64,000 bases of DNA, from contig NZ_CP016162.1 in assembly GCF_001941865.1 (NCBI RefSeq), forward strand, positions 186,001 through 250,000. The letters are read 5' to 3'. Position numbers and translations under genes: made by a program. Source of the DNA: Pseudomonas alcaliphila JAB1. Lineage in GTDB: Bacteria > Pseudomonadota > Gammaproteobacteria > Pseudomonadales > Pseudomonadaceae. The notes beneath the pieces were generated by a model that searched no databases, had not been told where the DNA came from, and saw nothing but the letters and a program-made list of their open reading frames with translations. This document shows, in pieces, positions 1-8,771 of this stretch. Each line of letters begins with the position of its first letter. Position 1 is the first letter of the stretch.

Positions 1-305
1 CGATCCGGACTGATGTTGGAGAAGCCCCGGCGAATCGCCGAGATACCTCCGGAGTGCTTGAGGGTGTTCAGCAGCAGGATCGCGCCGAAGATGATCCACA
101 GGATCGAGGCCGTGAGAATCAGCCCCTGCAGGCTGGAGGCGATGACCCGGTTGAGGGACATGTCCCAGGCCAGCAGGCCGATCAGGGCGGTGAGGACGAA
201 CACCAGCGGCATCGCGTACTTGGCCGGCCAGCGAAAGCCGATCAGCAGTACCCCCGCCAGCACCAGCGGCACGAAGGCCAGGATGGACAGCAGCGTTTGA
301 CTCAT
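1..305 (-). CDS. lldP: L-lactate/glycolate permease, N-terminal part (runs off the window)
   Basis: The reverse-strand frame begins MSQTLLSILAFVPLVLAG and stays open to the window edge, giving about 101 residues of a protein that is normally around 550. The visible part is three hydrophobic stretches separated by short charged loops and includes the SLNRVIASSLQGLILTASI and WIIFGAILLLNTLKHSGG segments, which match the first helices of the LctP/LldP family of inner-membrane lactate and glycolate symporters. It lies downstream of glcB on the same strand, where a GlcA-type glycolate permease is usual in glc loci, so glycolate uptake is as likely as lactate. The start has a weak AGGAA-like ribosome site in the upstream GAAGGAACC. 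Family call is firm; substrate is inferred. Confidence 0.8.
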   Translation of the reverse strand, partial: MSQTLLSILAFVPLVLAGVLLIGFRWPAKYAMPLVFVLTALIGLLAWDMSLNRVIASSLQGLILTASILWIIFGAILLLNTLKHSGGISAIRRGFSNISPD

Positions 306-620
306 GGGTTGGTTCCTTCTTTTTCTTGTGAACCACAGTTTTCCGGGGCTACCCGGCGCCACGCATCTGGAAGGGCCGGGCGCCACGGCACCGACCTTTC
401 CGCGAGCCGCGACGGCAGGGATCCCCCATCGCCGCGCTCATGCTCGAAAGCCCCGACGGTCAGAAACCGTCAGGGCTTGCTACTGCTCCGTGGAGGCGTC
501 AAGAGCCATCCACGGTTGTTAACCTGCTTGTGTAGGAGCCCCGCCCCGGGGCGAAGCGCTTCGAGTCACCGCCGCCCAGCTTCGCGGCGGGGCGCCGCTC
601 CTACATGATCGGTGAGATGC
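306..620. other. Intergenic region between permease and glcB
   Basis: No credible gene is seen in this stretch of about 315 bases. It holds an extragenic palindrome next to glcB (532-604) and a GC-rich hairpin at 452-475 (arms CCGACGGT and ACCGTCAG). Read on the minus strand, the hairpin is followed by CTTTCG and may act as a weak terminator or attenuator between glcB and the permease. The last part before the permease is pyrimidine-rich and could hold its promoter, but no clear sigma-70 boxes stand out. Confidence 0.5.
532..604. repeat. Extragenic palindrome (GTAGGAGC family)
   Basis: Outer arms GTAGGAGCC...GGCGCTCCTAC frame two GC-rich inner hairpins. This is a typical pseudomonad REP/BIME, lying just past the glcB stop codon. 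Related copies with the same GTAGGAGC ends lie near 10.4 kb and 57.05 kb. Confidence 0.7.
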
Positions 621-2798
621 TCAGACCTCCTCTTTGAAGCGCAAACGCCAGGCATGCAGCAGCGGCTCGGTGTAGCCGGACGGCTGCTCGCGACCCTTGA
701 ACACCAGATCACTGGCAGCGCGGAAGGCGTGGGATTGCTCGAAGTTCGGTGCCATCGGGCGGTAGGCCGCATCGCCGGCATTCTGTCCGTCGACCACCTG
801 CGCCATGCGCTGCAGCGTCTCGCGTACCTGGGCCTCGCTGACCACGCCGTGGTGCAGCCAGTTGGCGATGTGCTGGGCGGAGATGCGCAGAGTGGCGCGG
901 TCTTCCATCAGGCCGACGTTGTGGATGTCCGGCACCTTGGAGCAGCCGACGCCCTGCTCGACCCAGCGCACCACGTAACCGAGGATGCCCTGGCAGTTGT
1001 TGTCCAGCTCCTGCTGGATATCGCTGGCGCTCCAGGGCCGTTCGGCGCTGACCGGTACGCTGAGCAGGTCATTCAGCAGGCTGTCGCGCTGACTGGCCAG
1101 GTCGATCAGCTCCAGCTCGCTCTGCACCGCCTGCACGTCGATCTTGTGGTAGTGCAGGGCGTGCAGCACGGCGGCGGTCGGCGACGGCACCCAGGCGGTG
1201 TTGGCGCCGGCCTTGGGGTGGCCGATCTTCTGTTCGAGCATGGCCGCCATCAGGTCCGGCATGGCCCACATGCCTTTGCCGATCTGCGCCTTGCCGCGTA
1301 GCCCGCAGGCCAGGCCGACCAGCACGTTGTTGCGCTCGTAGGCCTGGATCCAGGCGCTGGATTTCATGTCGCCCTTGCGCAGCATGGCGCCGGCTTCCAT
1401 GGCGGTGTGCATCTCGTCGCCGGTACGGTCGAGGAAGCCGGTGTTGATGAAGGCCACCCGCGCGCCGGCGGCCTCGATGCAGGCCTTGAGGTTGACGCTG
1501 GTGCGCCGCTCCTCGTCCATGATGCCCATCTTCAGGGTGTTGGCCGGCATGCCCAGCAGCTGTTCGACGCGACCGAACAGCTCGTTGGCGAAGGCCACTT
1601 CGAACGGGCCGTGCATCTTTGGTTTGACGATATAGACGCTGCCGGTGCGCGAGTTGCCACGGCGCTGCAGGTCGTGCAGGGCGATCAGGCTGGTGATCAC
1701 CGCATCGAGGATGCCCTCGGGAATCTCATGACCTTCGCCATCGATGATCGCCGGGTTGCTCATCAGGTGGCCGACGTTGCGCACGAACAGCAGTGAACGG
1801 CCGTGCAGGCTCAGTTCGCTGCCATCTGCAGCGGTGTAGGTGCGATCCGGGTTGAGGCGGCGGGTGATGCGCTTGCCGCCCTTGTCCAGCTCCTCGGCCA
1901 GGTCGCCTTTCATCAGGCCCAGCCAGTTGCGGTAGATCACCACCTTGTCGGCGGCGTCGACGGCGGCCACCGAGTCCTCGCAGTCCATGATGGTCGACAG
2001 CGCCGCTTCCATCAGCACGTCCTTCACGCCGGCGGCGTCGGTGCGGCCGATCGGGCTATTGGCGTCGATCTGAATCTCGAAGTGCAAACCGTTGTTTTTC
2101 AGCAGCACGGCGCTCGGCGTGGCGGCCTCGCCCTGAAAACCGATGAACTTCTCCGGCTGTGCCAGGGAGGTCTGCGCGCCGCTGCTCAGGGTCACCTGCA
2201 GCTGGCCGGCGACCACGGCATAGGCACTGGCGTCGGCGTGCGAGCCCTTGGCCAGCGGTGCGGCCTGGTCGAGGAAGGCGCGGGCGAAGGCGATCACCTT
2301 GGCGCCGCGTACTTCGTTGTAGCCCGGGCCCTTGCTCGCACCACCCTCTTCGCTGATCGCGTCGGTGCCGTACAGGGCGTCGTACAGCGAGCCCCAACGG
2401 GCGTTGGCAGCGTTGAGCGCGTAACGTGCATTCATTACCGGCACCACCAGTTGCGGGCCGGCCTGGGTGGCGATTTCGCTGTCGACGTTGGCGGTGGTCG
2501 CCTTGACCTTCTCCGGCTGCGGCAGCAGATAGCCGATGGCGCCGAGGAAGGCGCGGTAAGCGTTCATATCGCGGATCGGACCGGGGTTGGCGCGATGCCA
2601 GGCATCCAGCTCGGTCTGCAGACGGTCGCGCTCGGCCAGCAGGGCACGGTTGCGCGGTGCCAGGTCATGCACCAGCGCGTCAAAACCACCCCAGAAGGCT
2701 GCCGCCTCGATCCCGCTGCCGGGCAGCACTTCGCTTTCGATGAATTGCTTGAGCTCGGCGGCTACCTGCAGGCGCTGACATTGCACGCGTTCGGTCAT
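621..2798 (-). CDS. glcB: Malate synthase G
   Basis: A protein of 725 residues, the usual length of the G isoform of malate synthase, which condenses glyoxylate with acetyl-CoA to malate in the cytoplasm. Diagnostic stretches include [54 protein letters not shown] and WMQ-like residues around [19 protein letters not shown]. The metal-binding acidic residues of MDCEDS and MDEERR are intact. A start six codons upstream is possible, but AGGAGA lies correctly spaced before the MTERVQC start chosen here. The gene follows glcDEFG on the same strand, so glycolate oxidised by GlcDEF would be assimilated by this enzyme. Two extragenic palindromes separate it from glcG, which may uncouple their expression. 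The call is secure. Confidence 0.97.
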   Translation of the reverse strand: MTERVQCQRLQVAAELKQFIESEVLPGSGIEAAAFWGGFDALVHDLAPRNRALLAERDRLQTELDAWHRANPGPIRDMNAYRAFLGAIGYLLPQPEKVKATTANVDSEIATQAGPQLVVPVMNARYALNAANARWGSLYDALYGTDAISEEGGASKGPGYNEVRGAKVIAFARAFLDQAAPLAKGSHADASAYAVVAGQLQVTLSSGAQTSLAQPEKFIGFQGEAATPSAVLLKNNGLHFEIQIDANSPIGRTDAAGVKDVLMEAALSTIMDCEDSVAAVDAADKVVIYRNWLGLMKGDLAEELDKGGKRITRRLNPDRTYTAADGSELSLHGRSLLFVRNVGHLMSNPAIIDGEGHEIPEGILDAVITSLIALHDLQRRGNSRTGSVYIVKPKMHGPFEVAFANELFGRVEQLLGMPANTLKMGIMDEERRTSVNLKACIEAAGARVAFINTGFLDRTGDEMHTAMEAGAMLRKGDMKSSAWIQAYERNNVLVGLACGLRGKAQIGKGMWAMPDLMAAMLEQKIGHPKAGANTAWVPSPTAAVLHALHYHKIDVQAVQSELELIDLASQRDSLLNDLLSVPVSAERPWSASDIQQELDNNCQGILGYVVRWVEQGVGCSKVPDIHNVGLMEDRATLRISAQHIANWLHHGVVSEAQVRETLQRMAQVVDGQNAGDAAYRPMAPNFEQSHAFRAASDLVFKGREQPSGYTEPLLHAWRLRFKEEV

Positions 2799-2819
2799 TT
2801 TCTGTTCTCCTGTCATTCG

Positions 2820-2928
2820 CTCCCCTCTCCCTTTGGGAGAGGGGCTGGGGGTGAGGGTTCCTGGCTGTGCGCCGGAAGGCCCTCATCCGGCACTTCGTGC
2901 CACCTTCTCCCGGAGGGAGAAGGGCATC
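2820..2928. repeat. CCCTCTCCC-type double extragenic palindrome
   Basis: Two hairpins in tandem: CCCCTCTCCC/GGGAGAGGGG at 2822-2844, and TTCTCCC/GGGAGAA near 2904-2920, with a GGCACTTCGTGCC hairpin between them. This repeat class is widespread in gamma-proteobacteria. It sits between glcG and glcB and may stabilise or terminate the glcDEFG message. Confidence 0.75.
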
Positions 2929-2950
2929 AGTTGGCGGCTACGCCGCATGT

Positions 2951-3349
2951 TTAAAGGGCCGCAATACCCGCCTTGGCCACCTGCGCATCCTGCTCGGCCT
3001 TGACCCCGGACACGCCCACGGCACCCACCACCTGGCCATCCACCAGCACCGGCACGCCACCCTCAAGCGAGGTAATCAGCGGCGCGCTGAGGAAGGCGTT
3101 GCGCCCGCCATTGACCATGTCCTCGTAACCCTTGGTTTCGCGGCGACCGATGGCGGCGCTGCGCGCTTTCTCGGTGGCGATATAGGCGCCGATGGGCGCG
3201 CAGCCGTCGAGGCGTTCCAGGGCCAGCGGGTGACCGCCGTCGTCGACCACGGCGATGGCCACAGCCCAGCCCTGTTGCTGCGCTTCGCTGCGGGCTGCCT
3301 GGAGGATCTGGGCAACTTCGTTCTGGCTGAGTACGGCTTTGTGTTGCAT
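2951..3349 (-). CDS. glcG: GlcG/HbpS-family heme-binding-like protein of the glycolate operon
   Basis: A 132-residue cytoplasmic protein of the GlcG/HbpS (DUF336) family. It shows AVAIAVVDDGGHPLALERLDG, the conserved ATEKARSAAIGRRET stretch and the GG(V)PVLVDGQVVGAVGVSG terminal motif. GlcG is co-transcribed with glycolate oxidase in many bacteria; its exact role is not settled, and relatives bind heme or stabilise enzymes. The start used here has GAGG six bases upstream, while the ATG four codons earlier has no ribosome site. It lies between glcF and glcB, separated from each by an extragenic palindrome. Family assignment is firm; function is known only by association. Confidence 0.9.
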   Translation of the reverse strand: MQHKAVLSQNEVAQILQAARSEAQQQGWAVAIAVVDDGGHPLALERLDGCAPIGAYIATEKARSAAIGRRETKGYEDMVNGGRNAFLSAPLITSLEGGVPVLVDGQVVGAVGVSGVKAEQDAQVAKAGIAAL

Positions 3350-3371
3350 GGCATACCTCATTCTTGGCTTT

Positions 3372-3413
3372 TCTCCCCTCGCCCATTTATGGGAGAGGGG
3401 TCGGGGGAGAGGG
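3372..3413. repeat. CCCTCTCCC-type extragenic palindrome
   Basis: A shorter copy of the repeat found between glcG and glcB (CTCCCCTCGCCC...GGGAGAGGGG followed by GGGGGAGAGGG). It fills the gap between the glcF stop and the glcG start. Confidence 0.7.
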
Positions 3414-3422
3414 TTCAGGCTT

Positions 3423-4640
3423 TCACGCCATGGCCTCTTCGACTATTTCGATCCAGTGCCTTACCGGCGTACGCCCGGCGCCGTCCAGATGGGTCTGGCA
3501 GCCGATGTTGGCGGTGACGATGGCGTCCGGTTTGCCGCTTTCCAGGGCATTGAGCTTGTTGTCGCGCAGCTGGCGTGACAGCGCCGGCTGGGTCAGCGAA
3601 TAGGTGCCGGCCGAGCCGCAGCACAGATGGCTGTCCGGCACGGCAGTCAGGCCGAAACCGAGGCGCGTCAGCACGCCTTCAACAGCGCCGCCGAGCTTCT
3701 GTGCATGCTGCAGGGTGCAGGGGCAATGGAAGGCCAGGCGCTGCTCGGCGCGTACCTGCAACTGCTCCAGTGGCTCACTTTGCAGCACCTCGACCAAATC
3801 CTTGGCCAGGGCGCTGATCCGCGCCGCCTTGGTCGCGTACGCCGGGTCGCTGGCGAGCAGGTGGCCATAGTCCTTGACGAAGGCGCCGCAGCCGCTGGCG
3901 GTCTGCACGATGGCTTCGGCGCCGGCCTCGATGGCCGGCCACCAGGCGTCGATGTTCTGCCGGGCGCGTTGCAATCCGGCTTCCTGGGCGTTGAGGTGAT
4001 AGTCCACGGCGCCGCAGCAGCCGGCCTCGCGGATTGGCGTGACACTGATGCCCAGACGATCCAGCACGCGCGCGGTGGCGGCGTTGGTGTTGGGCGACAG
4101 CCCCGGCTGCACGCAGCCTTCGAGCATCAACACGCGGCGCGCATGCTGCTGCGTCGGTCGCGGTTTGGCCGGGCGAATCTCGCGCGGCAGCTTGGCCTTG
4201 AGCGCGGCCGGCAGCAGAGGGCGCAGGGCCAGGCCAGTCTGGGTCAGCGTCTTGAACAGCGCCGGACGTGGCACCACGGCGCGCAGGCCCTGACGCAGCA
4301 GGCGTTCGTTCAGTGGCCGCGGCACCGCCTGCTCGACCACTTCGCGGCCGATATCCAGCAGATTGTGGTACTGCACGCCGGACGGGCAGGTGGTTTCGCA
4401 GTTGCGGCAGGTCAGGCAGCGATCCAGGTGCTGTTGGGTCTTGGCCGTGACTTCGTTGCCTTCGAGCATCTGCTTGATCAGGTAGATGCGCCCACGCGGG
4501 CCGTCCAGCTCGTCGCCGAGCAACTGATAGGTCGGGCAGGTGGCGTTGCAGAAGCCGCAATGCACGCAGGAGCGCAGGATGCGTTCGGCTTCCTCGGCGC
4601 GCGGCAGGCGTTTGGCCTGTTCACTCAAATTGGTCTGCAC
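3423..4640 (-). CDS. glcF: Glycolate oxidase iron-sulfur subunit
   Basis: A 405-residue subunit that carries electrons from the flavin subunits GlcD and GlcE to the membrane quinone pool. The N-terminal ferredoxin-like domain has two 4Fe-4S ligand sets, CVHCGFCNATCP at about residues 26-37 and CLTCRNCETTCP at about residues 75-86. Two CCG (cysteine-rich) domains follow, with EAGCCGAVDYHL and SHLCCGSAGTYSL. The start codon is GTG; GAGG lies eight bases before it, inside the end of glcE, whose stop is three bases upstream. That tight spacing implies translational coupling. All expected cysteines are present, and the length is that of the family. Confidence 0.97.
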   Translation of the reverse strand: MQTNLSEQAKRLPRAEEAERILRSCVHCGFCNATCPTYQLLGDELDGPRGRIYLIKQMLEGNEVTAKTQQHLDRCLTCRNCETTCPSGVQYHNLLDIGREVVEQAVPRPLNERLLRQGLRAVVPRPALFKTLTQTGLALRPLLPAALKAKLPREIRPAKPRPTQQHARRVLMLEGCVQPGLSPNTNAATARVLDRLGISVTPIREAGCCGAVDYHLNAQEAGLQRARQNIDAWWPAIEAGAEAIVQTASGCGAFVKDYGHLLASDPAYATKAARISALAKDLVEVLQSEPLEQLQVRAEQRLAFHCPCTLQHAQKLGGAVEGVLTRLGFGLTAVPDSHLCCGSAGTYSLTQPALSRQLRDNKLNALESGKPDAIVTANIGCQTHLDGAGRTPVRHWIEIVEEAMA

Positions 4641-4643
4641 GTC

Positions 4644-5699
4644 TTATACCTCGGCGTACATGCGGCCAGGGTTGAAAATACCCTGGGGGTCGAGCTGGTT
4701 CTTCAGCTGGCGCTGGTAGCGCAGCAGCGGTGCAGCCAGCGGCTGGAAAGGTTGCGCCTGGCCGGCAGCGAAGCAGGTGGCGTGGCCGCCGAGCTTGGCC
4801 GTTACGCGCTGGATCAGCTCGCCATCGGCGTCCGTCTTGAGCCAGCGCTGCGCGCCGCCCCAGTCGATCATCTGGCGGCCGGGCAGGTCGAGCAGACCAC
4901 TGTTGGCTGGCAGAGACAGACGCCACAGCGTGCCGCTGGCGCTGAAGAACGGTAGGCGCTGTTCGCGCAGTTCATGCCAGTAGCCGTTGTCGATCTCTTC
5001 GCCACCGAGGCGTTGGCGCGCGGCCTGAACCGAGCCTTCGCCACCCTCCAGGCGCAGGTGCAGCGCCGCGCCGTCGTGGCTGGCGGCGCTGATCGGCAGC
5101 GGCTGCTGGCCCCATTCGGCGAGCTTGTTCAGGGCATGCAGGGCGTCCACTTCCAGGCGCAGGCTGAGTACCTGACGCGGTTTGGGCAGCACCTTGATCG
5201 ACACCTCGGCGAGCAGGCCGAGGCAGCCGAAGCTACCGGCCATCAGGCGCGACAGGTCGTAGCCGGCGACGTTCTTCATCACCTCGCCGCCGAAGCGCAG
5301 CAGCTTGCCCTGGCCGGTGATAACACGGGTGCCGAGCACCTGGTCGCGCACCGAACCGGCCCAGGGCCGGCGCGGTCCGGACAGCCCGGTGGCGACCATG
5401 CCGCCCAATGTGGCGCCATCGCCCAGGTGCGGCGGCTCGCAGGGCAGCATCTGGTTGTTGGCTTCCAACGCTGCCTCGATCTCGCTGAGCGGCGTGCCGG
5501 CCCGGGCGGTGAGTACCAACTCGGTGGGGTCATAGCTGACGATGCCGCGATGCAGGCGGGTATCCAGCACTTCGCCCGTGGTGGCACGACCCAGGTGGGC
5601 CTTGCTGCCGCTGCCCTGGATGCGCAGCGGCGTGGCACTGTTCAGTGCGTGGTTGACTTGTTCCAGCAACGCGGCGCTGGCGTCGAAATCATGCGACAT
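4644..5699 (-). CDS. glcE: Glycolate oxidase FAD-binding subunit GlcE
   Basis: A 351-residue FAD-binding protein of the FAD_binding_4 (PCMH) fold and the second flavin subunit of the glycolate oxidase complex. Key stretches are VLTARAGTPLSEIEAALE, GDGATLGGMVATGLSGPRR and GGEVMKNVAGYDLSRLMAG, the last being a GlcE hallmark. An open frame runs further upstream into glcD, but the MSHDFD start is chosen because it overlaps the glcD stop in a TGATG arrangement typical of coupled subunit genes. It is shorter than GlcD because it lacks the long C-terminal FAD-oxidase domain, as expected. Confidence 0.96.
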   Translation of the reverse strand: MSHDFDASAALLEQVNHALNSATPLRIQGSGSKAHLGRATTGEVLDTRLHRGIVSYDPTELVLTARAGTPLSEIEAALEANNQMLPCEPPHLGDGATLGGMVATGLSGPRRPWAGSVRDQVLGTRVITGQGKLLRFGGEVMKNVAGYDLSRLMAGSFGCLGLLAEVSIKVLPKPRQVLSLRLEVDALHALNKLAEWGQQPLPISAASHDGAALHLRLEGGEGSVQAARQRLGGEEIDNGYWHELREQRLPFFSASGTLWRLSLPANSGLLDLPGRQMIDWGGAQRWLKTDADGELIQRVTAKLGGHATCFAAGQAQPFQPLAAPLLRYQRQLKNQLDPQGIFNPGRMYAEV

Positions 5700-7198
5700 C
5701 AGAAACGCTCCAGTTCCGGGAAGGGCAGTTGGCCGTGGTGCACATGCATGGCGCCGAACTCGGCGCAGCGGTGCAGGGTGGGGATGTTCTTGCCCGGATT
5801 GAGCAGGCCGCTCGGGTCGAACGCCGCCTTCACCGCATGGAACAGGGTGATCTCGTCGCTGTTGAACTGCGCGCACATCTGGTTGATCTTCTCGCGGCCC
5901 ACGCCGTGCTCGCCGGTGATGCTGCCGCCGACCTTGACGCAGAGTTCGAGGATCTTGCCGCCGATGGCCTCGGCGCGCTCCAGCTCGCCGGGTACGTTGG
6001 CATCGAAAAGAATCAGCGGGTGCATGTTGCCGTCGCCGGCATGGAACACATTGGCTACGCGCAGGCCGTACTCTTCGGACAGCTCGGCGATGCCGCGCAA
6101 AACGCCGGGTAGCTCACGGCGCGGGATAGTGCCGTCCATGCAGTAGTAGTCCGGCGAGATGCGCCCGACCGCGGGGAAGGCGTTCTTGCGCCCGGCCCAG
6201 AATTTCACTCGCTCGGCCTCGTCGCGGGCCAGGCGCACTTCGGTGGCGCCGGCCTTTTCCAGCACCTCGCGCACGCGCTCGCAGTCGTCGGCCACATCGG
6301 CTTCCACGCCGTCCAGCTCGCAGAGCAGGATGGCCTCGGCCTCCACCGGGTAGCCGGCGTGAATGAAGTCTTCGGCGGCGCGAATCGCCAGGTTGTCCAT
6401 CATCTCCAGGCCGCCGGGGATGATACCGGCAGCGATGATGTCACCCACGGCGCGACCGGCCTTTTCCACCGAATCGAAGGCCGCCAGCAGCACCTTGGCC
6501 ACCTGCGGCTTGGGCAGCAGCTTGACCGTCACCTCGGTGACGATGCCGAGCATGCCTTCGGAGCCGGTGAACAGCGCCAGCAGGTCGAAGCCGGGGGCGT
6601 CCAAGGCGTCGCTGCCGAGGGTCATGAATTCGCCTTCGACGGTGAGGATGTCCACCTTGAGCAGGTTGTGCACGGTCAGGCCGTACTTCAGGCAGTGCAC
6701 ACCACCGGCATTTTCGGCGACGTTGCCGCCGATGGAGCAGGCGATCTGCGAGGACGGGTCGGGGGCGTAATACAGGTCGAAGGGCGCGGCGGCCTGGGAG
6801 ATCGCCAGGTTACGCACGCCGGGCTGTACCCGGGCGAAGCGACCTTCGCGGTTGATCTCGAGAATCTGGTTGAAGCGCGCCATCACCAGCAGGATGCCCT
6901 TTTCCAGCGGCAGTGCGCCGCCGGACAGACCGGTACCGGCGCCGCGCGCCACCACCGGCACGCCACGGGCATGGCAGAGCTTGAGCAACTGCTGCACATG
7001 CTCGATGCGTTCGGGCAGCACTACCAGCATCGGGGTGGTGCGGTAGGCGGACAGGCCATCGCACTCATAAGGCTTGAGGTCTTCCTGGGTGTGCAGGATG
7101 TCGAGGTCGGGCAGGCACTGGCGCAACTCCGCCAGCAGGGCGGCCTTGTCGACCGTGGGTAGCGCGCCGTCGACACGCTCGTCATACAGAATGCTCAT
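5699..7198 (-). CDS. glcD: Glycolate oxidase FAD-linked catalytic subunit GlcD
   Basis: A 499-residue flavoprotein that oxidises glycolate (and often D-lactate) to glyoxylate, passing electrons to GlcF. The FAD_binding_4 domain has VARGAGTGLSGGALPLEKG near residues 86-104, PDPSSQIACSIGGNVAENAGG and FTGSEGMLGIVTEVTVKLLP. The C-terminal FAD-oxidase domain holds NVFHAGDGNMHPLILFD and GSITGEHGVGREK. The last motif carries the conserved histidine of this family. It is the first gene of the minus-strand glc operon and is divergent from glcC across about 240 bases that hold two GlcC-type palindromes. Confidence 0.97.
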   Translation of the reverse strand: MSILYDERVDGALPTVDKAALLAELRQCLPDLDILHTQEDLKPYECDGLSAYRTTPMLVVLPERIEHVQQLLKLCHARGVPVVARGAGTGLSGGALPLEKGILLVMARFNQILEINREGRFARVQPGVRNLAISQAAAPFDLYYAPDPSSQIACSIGGNVAENAGGVHCLKYGLTVHNLLKVDILTVEGEFMTLGSDALDAPGFDLLALFTGSEGMLGIVTEVTVKLLPKPQVAKVLLAAFDSVEKAGRAVGDIIAAGIIPGGLEMMDNLAIRAAEDFIHAGYPVEAEAILLCELDGVEADVADDCERVREVLEKAGATEVRLARDEAERVKFWAGRKNAFPAVGRISPDYYCMDGTIPRRELPGVLRGIAELSEEYGLRVANVFHAGDGNMHPLILFDANVPGELERAEAIGGKILELCVKVGGSITGEHGVGREKINQMCAQFNSDEITLFHAVKAAFDPSGLLNPGKNIPTLHRCAEFGAMHVHHGQLPFPELERF

Positions 7199-7298
7199 GG
7201 CAGGCTCAATCGTGGACGTTGTTGTTATTGGCGGTCATGCCGCGACCTTGGCTTGCATGTTTAGGCCGCCTGCATTTTTACGTCCATCCTCTTTGGTG

Positions 7299-7311
7299 CT
7301 GGTAGGACCAG
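7299..7311. promoter_or_regulatory. Putative GlcC/LldR operator 1
   Basis: CTGGT-AGG-ACCAG is a perfect palindrome with the TGGT-N3-ACCA core recognised by FadR-subfamily GntR regulators such as PdhR, LldR and GlcC. It lies roughly 100 bases before glcD and 139 bases before glcC. Confidence 0.65.
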
Positions 7312-7407
7312 TTTCTTTCGTCAGGCTTTCGCCCGGGATAGGTCTAAGGTCTTATTCCGCGTGGCTTGCATGCTGGCGTCCATCCGATCTAAGGTGGTCT
7401 TTAAAAA

Positions 7408-7420
7408 TTGGTACGACCAG
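7408..7420. promoter_or_regulatory. Putative GlcC/LldR operator 2
   Basis: TTGGT-ACG-ACCAG has the same TGGT-N3-ACCA core as the site 109 bases to its left. It sits 17 bases before the glcC start codon, a position suited to autorepression. Confidence 0.65.
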
Positions 7421-7437
7421 TTCTGCGGAGGTGGCGA

Positions 7438-8211
7438 ATGGACGGGCAACAAGGCGTCGCACGACGTCAGGTGAGTGACGTGGTGGCCGAGCGTATCGAG
7501 CGACTGATCGTCGATGGCGTACTCAAGGTGGGGCAGCCGTTGCCGTCGGAGCGGCGCCTGTGCGAAAAGCTGGGCATCTCCCGTTCGGCGCTGCGTGAAG
7601 GGCTGAAGGTCCTGCGTGGACGCGGCATCATCGACACCGCCCAGGGTCGCGATTCACGGGTGGCCAAGCTTAGTGGCGAGCGCGACGCCAGCCCGCTGAT
7701 GCATCTGTTCAACTCGCAGCCGCGCACCCTGTATGACCTGCTGGAAGTGCGCGGCCTGCTCGAAGGCGAGTCGGCACGTCTGGCGGCGCTGCGCGGTACC
7801 GAGGCGGATTTCGTCCTGCTGACCCGGCGTTACGAGGAAATGCTCGCCGCCCATGCCCAGGACAGCCCGGTCGACCCGCGCGAGCATGCGCGCCTCGACC
7901 ACGCCTTCCACCTGGCCATCTGCGAGGCTTCGCACAACCCGGTGCTGGTGCACACCCTGCAGTCGCTGACCGACCTGATGCTCAGCACCGTATTCGCCTC
8001 GGTGAACAACCTCTACCACCGCCCGGCGCAGAAGCGACAGATCGACCGCCAGCATTCACGGCTGTATCACGCGGTAATCGAACGCTTGCCGGAACAGGCG
8101 CAGCGCGCCGCTCGCGACCATATCAACAGCATTCGCGACAATCTGCAGGAGATCGAGCAGGAAGAGCAGCGCCTGGTGCGCGCCACCATGCGTTTGGAGG
8201 GCTGGGCGTAG
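7438..8211 (+). CDS. glcC: GntR/FadR-family regulator of the glycolate operon
   Basis: A 257-residue transcription regulator. The N-terminal winged helix covers residues 10-75 (GQPLPSERRLCEKLGISRSALREGLKVLRGRGII), followed by an FCD ligand-binding domain with the metal-site histidines in DHAFHLAICEASHN and REHINS-like C-terminal helices. The gene is divergent from glcDEFGB, as in other glc loci. A perfect GGAGGT ribosome site precedes the chosen ATG; the frame extends ten codons further but that start would leave the operator inside the gene. Both operator-like palindromes in the shared promoter fit its DNA-binding class. It could also respond to L-lactate (LldR type), but the neighbours favour glycolate or glyoxylate. 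Confidence 0.9.
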   Translation: MDGQQGVARRQVSDVVAERIERLIVDGVLKVGQPLPSERRLCEKLGISRSALREGLKVLRGRGIIDTAQGRDSRVAKLSGERDASPLMHLFNSQPRTLYDLLEVRGLLEGESARLAALRGTEADFVLLTRRYEEMLAAHAQDSPVDPREHARLDHAFHLAICEASHNPVLVHTLQSLTDLMLSTVFASVNNLYHRPAQKRQIDRQHSRLYHAVIERLPEQAQRAARDHINSIRDNLQEIEQEEQRLVRATMRLEGWA

Positions 8212-8260
8212 GGCGGGTGAAACCCGCCTGATGACGGTGGCGGGTTGCACCCGCCCTACG
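8207..8260. repeat. Extragenic palindrome (CGTAGGGCGGGT arms)
   Basis: CGTAGGGCGGGT at 8207-8218 pairs perfectly with ACCCGCCCTACG at 8249-8260, around an inner hairpin. The left arm overlaps the glcC stop codon, and the structure could also help to end the glcC message. Confidence 0.75.
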
Positions 8261-8771
8261 TGCCGACGCGTTGGTGCGCACGGCGCACCCACGCATCGAC
8301 GCTACCTGTGCAGGCTTGAGAAAAAGAATACAGGGAAAGCGCGATAAAGGCGGGATATATAGGAACGAAGGGGAAAATAGCGGGATGGGGTTTGTAACGG
8401 TGTTGCCGTAGGTGAAACGGCGGCGGCCGAGGATTACAGGCCGTCGCCTTGTGCTGGTCGCGGTCGAACTTCCTGTCCTGCGTTCTCTTGAGCAGCTTGT
8501 AGATCGCATTCTCTGTCATGTCGTACTCAACGGCCAGCGCGTGGTGGTTGCGGCCGTTGAACTTGCCCAGGATCTCCAGATCGCGCTGGGTGATCCGCCA
8601 GCGGAAGTCCTTCGGAAACGTCACGCAGGAACCGGCCTAGGTGTTCGACAGATGCTCGACCACTGCCGCGCCGGCCTACTCGGCGATCTTGGCCTCCACG
8701 CCGTGCTCCGCAATCACCGCCTTGACGTGGTCTTCGATATCGCTGAGTAGTTCGTGGCGCTTCTGCGCCAT
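8256..8771 (-). pseudogene. Mu-type Mor transcription activator, broken by two amber stops
   Basis: Read on the minus strand from ATG at 8771, the frame gives MAQKRHELLSDIEDHVKAVI, then TAG at codon 32 (8676-8678) and TAG at codon 45 (8637-8639). It then continues unbroken into FPKDFRWRITQRDLEILGKF and NHHALAVEYDMTENAIYKLL. The latter part matches the helix-turn-helix end of the Mor/C family, which turns on middle or late genes in Mu-like phages. The C-terminal tail after about codon 110 does not look like the family, and the frame closes only at 8256. Two nonsense codons in one frame make a dead gene much more likely than recoding. No other Mu genes are nearby, so this is a phage scar. Confidence 0.75.

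Noticed and set aside
1803..2954. A 383-residue open frame antisense to glcB
   Set aside because: Low-complexity Ala/Gly/Arg composition typical of reverse frames of GC-rich genes.
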